From NCBI GenBank assembly GCA_937931765.1, contig CALHAO010000426.1, positions 1 to 6,384 on the forward strand: a DNA stretch of 6,384 bases. The letters run 5' to 3'. How positions within the stretch are numbered: the first letter of the stretch is position 1; each line of letters starts with the position of its first letter. The notes under the pieces were generated by a model that searched no databases, was not told where the DNA came from, and saw nothing but the letters and a program-made list of their open reading frames with translations. Source of the stretch: an uncultured Thiotrichaceae bacterium. Lineage in GTDB: Bacteria > Pseudomonadota > Gammaproteobacteria > Thiotrichales > Thiotrichaceae. Of this stretch, positions 1 through 5,334 are shown piece after piece. A program made the position numbers and the translations under genes.

Positions 1-990
1 AGTATTGGCGTCTTATCCGCGCTGTTTAACTTTCTGTTAATCCAACTGACCAAGCTCAGCGCCAACACACCACCGTGGAAACGCTTTATTCTGGCGGGCC
101 TGCTGATGGGTTGTATAGCATGGTGGATGCCACAAACTATGGGCATCGGTTATGACACCATTGGTCAGGTATTAAATGCCCAATTGGGCATGGAAATCAT
201 GGCTGTTATTTTGGTGGCAAAATTACTGGCGACGCTGTGCTGCATCGGGCTGGGTGTGCCCGGTGGCGTTATCGGCCCGCTGATGTTTATCGGTGGCTTA
301 GCGGGCGGTGTACTGGTGACACTGGCCTACTCGATGAATATCGGGTTTTTTATTCCTAATGAGCCAAAACTCTACCCACTACTGGGCATGGGCGCGATGT
401 TTGCTGCCAGCTTACAGGCACCACTGGCCGGACTCACTGCTGTCATGGAGTTATCTGGCACCACCGATATTATTCTGCCTGCTATGTTGGCCATTGTTTC
501 TGCCAGCCTGACCAATAAAGTTATTTTTCGTTATGACTCGCTGTTCATCAGTCTGTTACGGGCGCGGGGGCTGGATCATGCCAGCAGCCCGGTCATGCAG
601 CGTTTGCGCATGATTGGTGCGGCCAGTGTAATGACCCGTAGTTTTGTATTATGCAAAAATGAATTACCGATAGATTTAGCAAACAACTTACTAAACAGGG
701 ATGTACAATGGCTGGTCATTACTGATGACGATAACAAACCTCAAAAGATGGTGAGGGCACTGGATTTACAGGGATTCATTGAGACACACGCAGATGTTGA
801 AACTATTATTCTCAGCGAAATTCCCGGACATCGTTTGCAACTGGCTGCGCTATCAGTACGCGCCAGCCTGCAGGAAGGCCTGGATCAACTCAATAGCCAG
901 GGTGCGGAGGCACTCTATCTTCACCGGGAGGGTGGGGTCAGTATTTACGGTGTCATCACCCGGACGCAGGTGGAAAAGAATTATCTTTGA
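1..990 (+). CDS. ClC-family chloride channel / H+/Cl- antiporter with CBS-like tail, C-terminal part (5' end outside window)
   Basis: The frame is open from base 1 to the TGA at 988-990, giving 329 residues of a protein whose start lies upstream. It is an inner-membrane anion transporter. About the first 190 residues are hydrophobic helices separated by short loops. The diagnostic ClC segment is at residues 86-94 (VPGGVIGPL), matching the third anion-selectivity motif (PGGxFxP in E. coli ClcA). It is followed by GMGAMFAASLQAPLAG, equivalent to ClcA GMGALLAASIRAPLTG, and the ILPAM helix. From about residue 205 to the end is a soluble tail resembling a diverged CBS pair, with a conserved-looking ALYLHREGGVSIYGVITRTQ strand-turn near the end. 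The GSGIP and GKEGP motifs, including the gating Glu, would lie upstream and cannot be checked. Two usual anion-contact residues are changed: Phe of GxFxP is Ile, and the inner-gate Tyr (ClcA Tyr445) aligns with Phe182. Channel versus antiporter cannot be decided from this fragment. Confidence 0.93.
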   Translation, partial: SIGVLSALFNFLLIQLTKLSANTPPWKRFILAGLLMGCIAWWMPQTMGIGYDTIGQVLNAQLGMEIMAVILVAKLLATLCCIGLGVPGGVIGPLMFIGGLAGGVLVTLAYSMNIGFFIPNEPKLYPLLGMGAMFAASLQAPLAGLTAVMELSGTTDIILPAMLAIVSASLTNKVIFRYDSLFISLLRARGLDHASSPVMQRLRMIGAASVMTRSFVLCKNELPIDLANNLLNRDVQWLVITDDDNKPQKMVRALDLQGFIETHADVETIILSEIPGHRLQLAALSVRASLQEGLDQLNSQGAEALYLHREGGVSIYGVITRTQVEKNYL

Positions 991-1020
991 CTATCCGGTG
1001 GCATAATTCCCCCATAGTCA
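988..1020 (+). other. Inverted repeat overlapping the ClC stop codon
   Basis: TGACTAT (988-994) and ATAGTCA (1014-1020) are perfect 7-base complementary arms around a 19-base spacer that ends in a run of five C. The left arm includes the stop codon. An interrupted T-rich stretch (TTATTTT, 1036-1042) lies 15 bases further on, too far for a standard intrinsic terminator. It may be a weak 3'-end hairpin or chance. Confidence 0.25.
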
Positions 1021-1145
1021 GCCAGGATTCAGTGCTTATTTTGCAATCTATAGGTAAGGGAGTAGTTACGCGTCAATACAACAATCAATGAAGGGAGTCT
1101 CAGGCATTGTCTATCCATCACAGTTCGTCGGCAAAAATGGTCGAT

Positions 1146-1174
1146 AACCTATGAAATGCATATATTCACAGGTT
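1146..1174. promoter_or_regulatory. Near-perfect dyad upstream of the lipoprotein gene; possible operator or leader hairpin
   Basis: Arms AACCTATGAA (1146-1155) and TTCACAGGTT (1165-1174) match as inverted complements at 9 of 10 positions, around a 9-base centre (ATGCATATA). The dyad ends 44 bases before the chosen start of the lipoprotein gene, and a -10-like TATATT (1161-1166) lies within it, without a convincing -35 partner. Its arm centres are roughly two helical turns apart, which would suit a dimeric repressor. In RNA it could also form a 10-bp hairpin with one mismatch. It resembles the CRP site only superficially, since the TATGA and TCACA halves are 11 bases apart rather than 6. No regulator can be named. 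Confidence 0.4.
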
Positions 1175-1218
1175 GCTACAACCATACTCCAAAAAATAAA
1201 AACAATGATGGTAGTAAA

Positions 1219-2331
1219 ATGAAAACAAAGAATCTAATTAGCCTGGCTGCGTTAGCAACCTGGGGGCTTTCCGCCTGTAGCCATAACCCACAAGCAGTTA
1301 ACACCACCGCTTCCACTATCCCTGAAGCCGATGCATTATTAACAGCACCTCATTCCCAACAAGTCCGTTCAGCCGCTCAGCAACCCCGGCAACAGGTTGC
1401 CAAAGCATTGGATTTGAATTACAACCGCATGCAGCCACAGCGCCAACCGAGGGTACAAATACATCACCCGGCACAAGCACAGCATGTCGGTTATGCACCC
1501 GCAGCCCGGTTCATTCCACAAGCTTCCAGTCGCCCGCATATTCCGTCTTATACACATACGCCGCGCCGGGCCACTGCTCCGAAAAGCAGTGGCGGCATGC
1601 CAACGCTGTCACAAGCTGAATTACGCGCTATTGGCCAGCAAATCTTTGTCAATGAAGGTGGTGGCAATATGAATCGTCTGGTGCATTGGAATGTTGGTGA
1701 AGATTTTGCGGCGATGGGCATCGGCCATTTCACCTGGTATCCCAGCAATCGTAGGCAACGTTTTGGTAACACCTTCCCAGGATTATTGGATCACATGGCC
1801 AGTAAAGGCGTGCAGTTACCGCCGTGGCTGCAACAGGCGCGCCGTTCGGGTGCTCCGTGGAGAAGTCGCAGTGAATTCTTGCGTGACCAGCACTCACCAC
1901 GGGTAAAACAGTTACAACAAATCCTCTATAACACCCGTGAAATTCAAGCGGAATACATTGTTAACCGTACCCGCCGGGCTATGCCAAAACTGGTAAAAGC
2001 TTCAGCCTCACACTCACGGCAGAATGTGGCACGTAACCTGAACGCCGTCGCCAATACACCGGGTGGCTGGTACGCCCTGATTGACTATGTCAATTTCAAA
2101 GGTGAAGGTTTAGGTAATGGTGGTTATAAAGGTAAAAGCTGGGGATTGCGTCAGGTGCTGGAAGAAATGCGCCCTAGCCAACCGGGACGACAATCGTTAC
2201 ATGAATTTGCTGATGCTGCAATGCGGGTATTAAACCGCCGGGTACGCAATTCTGACCCCAAACGCAATGAAGCACGTTGGTTACGTGGCTGGCAGAACCG
2301 GGTGAATACTTACCGTAACCCTGTGGTCTGA
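1219..2331 (+). CDS. Lipoprotein with disordered Pro/Gln-rich linker and lysozyme-like C-terminal domain of uncharacterised family
   Basis: I start the gene at ATG 1219 because this puts a compact signal peptide (MKTKNLISLAALATWGLSAC) at the N-terminus, with lipobox LSAC and Cys20 as the acylated residue. The in-frame ATG at 1156 would add 21 polar residues ahead of it. The Shine-Dalgarno is weak (GGTAG, 1210-1214). Ser follows the Cys, which would favour outer-membrane sorting. The product is 370 residues: signal and anchor 1-20, low-complexity linker rich in Pro, Gln, Ala, His and Arg about 21-128, then a folded domain about 129-370. The domain carries FVNEGGGN (143-150), WNVGEDF (157-163), GIGHFTWYP (167-175), ALIDYVNFKGEG (286-297) and GKSWGLRQVLEEM (305-317), with an Arg-rich C-terminus (RRVRNSDPKRNEARW). 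Glu followed by GIGH, and later AL-[ILV]-[DS]-[YF] with an Asn before Gly, recall the GH24 phage-lysozyme layout, so a peptidoglycan role is my inference, not an established fact. No partner gene is evident. The gene stands alone, ending at a strong terminator. Confidence 0.85.
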   Translation: MKTKNLISLAALATWGLSACSHNPQAVNTTASTIPEADALLTAPHSQQVRSAAQQPRQQVAKALDLNYNRMQPQRQPRVQIHHPAQAQHVGYAPAARFIPQASSRPHIPSYTHTPRRATAPKSSGGMPTLSQAELRAIGQQIFVNEGGGNMNRLVHWNVGEDFAAMGIGHFTWYPSNRRQRFGNTFPGLLDHMASKGVQLPPWLQQARRSGAPWRSRSEFLRDQHSPRVKQLQQILYNTREIQAEYIVNRTRRAMPKLVKASASHSRQNVARNLNAVANTPGGWYALIDYVNFKGEGLGNGGYKGKSWGLRQVLEEMRPSQPGRQSLHEFADAAMRVLNRRVRNSDPKRNEARWLRGWQNRVNTYRNPVV

Positions 2332-2352
2332 CAATCGCTCAGTCAAAACAAC

Positions 2353-2389
2353 AAGGCACCCACTGTTATCGCACAGTGGGTGCCTTTTT
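2353..2389. terminator. Strong intrinsic terminator, probably bidirectional
   Basis: AAGGCACCCACTGT (2353-2366) pairs perfectly over 14 bp with ACAGTGGGTGCCTT (2373-2386), with a 6-base loop (TATCGC). On the + strand it runs into TTTTT (2385-2389), ending the lipoprotein transcript 22 bases after its stop codon. Read on the - strand, the same stem is followed by TTGTTGTTTTG, so it can also end the converging FadL-type transcript, whose stop codon is at 2411-2413. Confidence 0.93.
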
Positions 2390-2410
2390 ACGTCAAGCTA
2401 GCTAAATTGC

Positions 2411-3796
2411 TTAGAACCGATAGTTCAGCGAGACTGAAGCCCCGATAGCATCGGTCTCAACGCTTGCACGGGTTGTATAATCTGAAGCGCCCGGTGCCGT
2501 ATAGTTAACCACTGTATCCTGAGGATGGATGAGTGATAAGCCCGCATCAAAATCCATCTGTTTGTTTAACTTATATGACATACCGGCTGAAAACCACAAC
2601 GTATCAGAACGTGGCGCACGTGGTGTACGGTGCTCTGCATCCGGTGTAGGTGTCGGATCATGGGCAATACCCGCACGAAACTTCATTCTGTCATTAAACT
2701 GATACGTTGCTCCAACGCCAACACGTACCGTATCTTCCCACTGCAAATCAGTGATCGAATCATCTGCAGTTGAATCCGGGAATGTAATTCTGATTTCAGG
2801 AACCGAAGACCATTGCGTCCAGGTCACATCACCGTGAACAGTTAACTTATCACTCACTTGGTGCGCAGCAGCGAATGAAGCCGAGGCTGGCATTTTTAAC
2901 TTGGTCTCAGCATCCTGATCAGCCAACCCACCAGCAGTCAGCGCGGCATCACCCAAAGCCGACAAACCAGCGCCATGTGTGAAATCAGCATCGCCTTCAA
3001 AGTCAAGGTCAACCGCAGAGCGTAAGCCTAAAGACAAGGTAGTTTTATCACTTGGTCGATAGGCTGCACCGATGTTAGCCCCATAACCAATAGTCGTGGC
3101 CTCAATGGATACCGAACTATCAGTCGCCGCATTCGATGCAGACGTTAAGCCCAAAGCGCCACAAGTGGCGGGAGTAATTGCACCTAATGATGCAAAGCGC
3201 TGGCATACGAGGAATGCATCAACCGATTTAGCCAGCACCGCCTGCCCCACCTGAATATTAATGCCCGCACCTACATCAAATTGCTCATTCACCTTCCAGG
3301 CGATAGCCGGGTTAATATTAAGTGTTTTGAGTGATGATTCAGTGGCTTCATACCGCGCAAAGCTATCGTCTTCGTACTCAGTACTAACACCGAATGGAAC
3401 ACTGATCCCGAGTCCATAAACCAGTTTATCGGAGACGTCACCACCACGGTAAAAAGCACTGGGCGTAACAGACAGGCCACCCGGCTCAGCCATATTCTCA
3501 CCAATAACAGGGAAGCCTGCCGCCGCTGTAGGTATGCTACTGCCTGCATTTTCCAGCGTTATATCCGTACTGAGTAGCGATGCACCCACATTGGCTTGCC
3601 GACCTTGCATTGAATGCAATAACGCCGGGTTGTACCACATGGCAGATGCATCTTCAGCCATCGCATGACCAGTCGCAGCATTTCCGCCACCAGTAGCACT
3701 TTGCATCGTCACACCAAAACCGCCCGCTTGTACGGAACCGGTTGCCAGCAAAATTGCTGCACATAACGGCTTGATAAATCGTTGATTGTCGCCCAT
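2411..3796 (-). CDS. FadL/OmpP1-family outer membrane transporter (long-chain fatty acid / hydrophobic compound uptake)
   Basis: This is a 461-residue beta-barrel of the FadL family (E. coli FadL precursor is 446), which carries hydrophobic molecules such as long-chain fatty acids across the outer membrane. The signal peptide is residues 1-24, with cleavage predicted after SVQA. The mature N-terminus, GGFGVTMQSATGGGNAATGHAMAEDASAMWYNPALL, is the family's plug-domain hatch with the conserved NPA at 56-58. Later blocks are also typical: KMPASASFAAAHQVSDKLTV (301-320), HGDVTWTQWS, VRVGVGATYQFNDRMKFRAGIAHDPTP (358-384), RTPRAPRSDTLWFSAG and the terminal strand SLNYRF, whose final Phe is the BAM recognition signature. 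Cys198 and Cys212 sit in what is probably an extracellular loop and could form a disulfide. ATG 3796 is chosen because AGGAGAG lies 8 bases upstream. It is transcribed divergently from the lipase-like gene. The substrate is inferred from family. It could instead carry aromatic hydrocarbons or other lipophiles, as TodX/XylN-type relatives do. I leave out the symbol because the family has many paralogs. Confidence 0.93.
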   Translation of the reverse strand: MGDNQRFIKPLCAAILLATGSVQAGGFGVTMQSATGGGNAATGHAMAEDASAMWYNPALLHSMQGRQANVGASLLSTDITLENAGSSIPTAAAGFPVIGENMAEPGGLSVTPSAFYRGGDVSDKLVYGLGISVPFGVSTEYEDDSFARYEATESSLKTLNINPAIAWKVNEQFDVGAGINIQVGQAVLAKSVDAFLVCQRFASLGAITPATCGALGLTSASNAATDSSVSIEATTIGYGANIGAAYRPSDKTTLSLGLRSAVDLDFEGDADFTHGAGLSALGDAALTAGGLADQDAETKLKMPASASFAAAHQVSDKLTVHGDVTWTQWSSVPEIRITFPDSTADDSITDLQWEDTVRVGVGATYQFNDRMKFRAGIAHDPTPTPDAEHRTPRAPRSDTLWFSAGMSYKLNKQMDFDAGLSLIHPQDTVVNYTAPGASDYTTRASVETDAIGASVSLNYRF

Positions 3797-3804
3797 TTAA
3801 TAAA

Positions 3805-3811
3805 CTCTCCT
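3805..3811 (-). promoter_or_regulatory. Shine-Dalgarno site of the FadL-type gene
   Basis: AGGAGAG on the - strand lies 8 bases before ATG at 3796-3794. It fixes this start, and no competing in-frame ATG with a better site is seen upstream. Confidence 0.8.
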
Positions 3812-3891
3812 GTCCAATTCGTAAGCTAAATTAACGATATTAATCACCATTAGCAATGAATTTTTTTTTGTGTAATGATGATCTTATAACC

Positions 3892-3900
3892 AAGGAGGAG
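3892..3900 (+). promoter_or_regulatory. Strong Shine-Dalgarno site deciding the lipase-like gene start
   Basis: AAGGAGGAG is close to a perfect anti-16S match and lies 6 bases before ATG 3907. It selects this start over the in-frame ATG at 3856, which has no such site and would put 17 mostly polar residues before the signal peptide. Confidence 0.9.
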
Positions 3901-3906
3901 CAATTA

Positions 3907-5325
3907 ATGCTACAACAAATCAAAATGCTGTCGTTACTTTCGTGCGTGGCTTTTACACTACAGGCTTGTCATGAAGATGACGATGTGAGTGATATTGCCG
4001 CAGCCCCTAAGCAGCTAGCTAATGTCAACGCGACTGTTTACGGCATTATTCGCCAGAACCCTGATGCAAATACATTGTTTGCCAATACTGGCGCGACTAA
4101 TATCGGCGACGAACCTTGTGATGTAAAAATACATCGCATGGCTTACGATACAGTCGGCAGTGCAGGCGAGGCAGCCACCTCCAGTGGTGTATTCATGTTG
4201 CCGCATGGCGATGACCCGAGGTGCTCCGGTGCGCTTCCTGTCGTGCTGCATGCGCATGGTACTGCAGATGAAAAGAACTATGATTTATCACAGTTTATTG
4301 GCGACCCGACTAATGCGGCGGCCAATGAAGCAGGGCTTTTGTTGGCGACTTATGCCGCTCAGGGTTATGCGGTGATCGCTCCGAATTTTGCCGGATATGC
4401 TGACTCCTCCTTGTCTTACCACCCCTATATTGACAGGAAACAGCAATCAGCAGAAATGATGCATGCCCTGGATCATGTCCGTGAGCATGCCGACATATTG
4501 GGTGCTAATTTATCGTCTGAACTGTTTGTTTCCGGCGTATCTGCAGGCGCTTACGCTTCGATGGCGACGCATCAGGCGCTAGAGGCCAGTGGCGAAAAAG
4601 TCACTGCTTCAGTGAATATATCCGGCCCTTATGCCATGTTGGACTATATCGATACGATTGCCGCAGGATATGTGAATCTCTACGCACCTGCTTTAATTCC
4701 CCTCTATTGGACTTCATTGGATAAAGGTGCTGATATTTATGATGATCCTCGTGAACTGTATGCTGAAGCTTACGCTGGCATAGCGGAGACTGCTTTACCG
4801 GCTATCGGCGGCTTCGCGAGTACAGCATTGCCTCCAAGTGCAATCTGGAGTGGAGCACCACCGGCGGATGCAAACCCTGTCAATGCTCTGGGTTTTGGAG
4901 GTGATCACTTACTTTCTGACGCACTTCGTGCTAACTACCTGGCAGATATACAGGCTAACCCAACTAACCCTGTCTATAAAATAAGAGCTGAAGTCCAAAA
5001 AGCAGACTTACGTAACTGGCAACCAAAAGCGCCTGTACTGATGTGTGGTGCCGGAACAGATCCGGTAGTATTCCACCGCAATTCAGACCTGATGGCAGAA
5101 TACTGGGCTGATCTAGTAACTGCTGGATTGGTCACTAATCTTGACCTGACTGATACACCTGTCGGCCCGTTTGCGGGTGCAATGGCAGCCTTTCAAGGTG
5201 CAGGCTTAGGTATCCCAGAGCTTCATGGCTCAGTTAGTCCTTATTGCGCTTTAGCAGGTTTAGGTTATATCAGCCTCATCCGCGCCCAACAGGATTCGGA
5301 GCAGCTTGAAGTTTCGACGAACTAA
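3907..5325 (+). CDS. Lipoprotein alpha/beta hydrolase, secretory-lipase-like esterase
   Basis: This 472-residue protein starts at ATG 3907 behind an excellent Shine-Dalgarno. The signal peptide has lipobox LQAC with Cys21 as the acylation site, so it is probably tethered to an envelope membrane. The catalytic fold is the alpha/beta hydrolase. The oxyanion strand is LPVVLHAHGTAD, with HxHG at 115-118. The nucleophile elbow is SGVSAG, with Ser212. The acid residue is probably Asp385 in CGAGTDPVV, and the base is probably His440 in ELHGSVSPYC. The order and spacing fit a Ser-Asp-His triad. A helical lid-like insertion (about 230-350, DYIDTIAAGYVNLYAPALIPLYW and following) separates nucleophile from acid. 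This layout is like secretory lipases (LIP family) and S9-type esterases, so hydrolysis of lipid esters is likely, but the exact substrate is unknown. Cys71, Cys106, Cys380 and Cys447 may form disulfides, as expected in the periplasm or at the surface. It is divergent from the FadL-type gene. Confidence 0.88.
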   Translation: MLQQIKMLSLLSCVAFTLQACHEDDDVSDIAAAPKQLANVNATVYGIIRQNPDANTLFANTGATNIGDEPCDVKIHRMAYDTVGSAGEAATSSGVFMLPHGDDPRCSGALPVVLHAHGTADEKNYDLSQFIGDPTNAAANEAGLLLATYAAQGYAVIAPNFAGYADSSLSYHPYIDRKQQSAEMMHALDHVREHADILGANLSSELFVSGVSAGAYASMATHQALEASGEKVTASVNISGPYAMLDYIDTIAAGYVNLYAPALIPLYWTSLDKGADIYDDPRELYAEAYAGIAETALPAIGGFASTALPPSAIWSGAPPADANPVNALGFGGDHLLSDALRANYLADIQANPTNPVYKIRAEVQKADLRNWQPKAPVLMCGAGTDPVVFHRNSDLMAEYWADLVTAGLVTNLDLTDTPVGPFAGAMAAFQGAGLGIPELHGSVSPYCALAGLGYISLIRAQQDSEQLEVSTN

Positions 5326-5334
5326 CCAGCCACA

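Larger units (their letters stand above)
3797..3906. promoter_or_regulatory. AT-rich divergent intergenic region between the FadL-type and lipase-like genes
   Basis: These 110 bases must carry the promoters and leaders of both divergent genes. On the - strand, TTGCTA (3856-3851) and TAATTT (3833-3828) are 17 bases apart, a weak promoter candidate for the FadL-type gene. I found no convincing promoter on the + strand: TATAAC (3885-3890) is too close to the start codon. A small symmetric element, ATTAA-N5-TTAAT (3830-3844), and a run of nine T (3861-3869) lie in the middle. Shared control of the two genes is possible but not shown. Confidence 0.5.

Noticed and set aside
779..1006. A 75-codon frame overlapping the end of the ClC gene
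   Set aside because: It is out of frame with a clear CBS-like coding region, and its translation resembles no family.
1088..1147. A 19-codon reading frame starting MKGVSGIVYP
   Set aside because: No Shine-Dalgarno before the ATG, no recognisable product, and the length is expected by chance.
1150..1170. CRP-like site TATGA...TCACA
   Set aside because: The half sites are 11 bases apart instead of the 6 required, and the left half has a mismatch.
1156..1218. Upstream ATG that would lengthen the lysozyme-like lipoprotein by 21 residues
   Set aside because: The added residues are polar, would bury the signal peptide and lipobox inside the protein, and lie in the dyad; there is no Shine-Dalgarno before it.
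1316..1772. Several open frames of 60-75 codons on the - strand within the lipoprotein gene
   Set aside because: They are overlapped by a strongly supported gene, carry no recognisable domains and have no ribosome binding sites.
3856..3906. Upstream ATG extending the lipase-like protein by 17 residues
   Set aside because: The extension includes the T9 run, has no ribosome binding site, and precedes a perfect Shine-Dalgarno plus signal peptide at 3907.
3797..3906. A FadR operator for the FadL-type gene
   Set aside because: I could not find a convincing match to the FadR site by eye. AT-rich symmetry alone is not enough.
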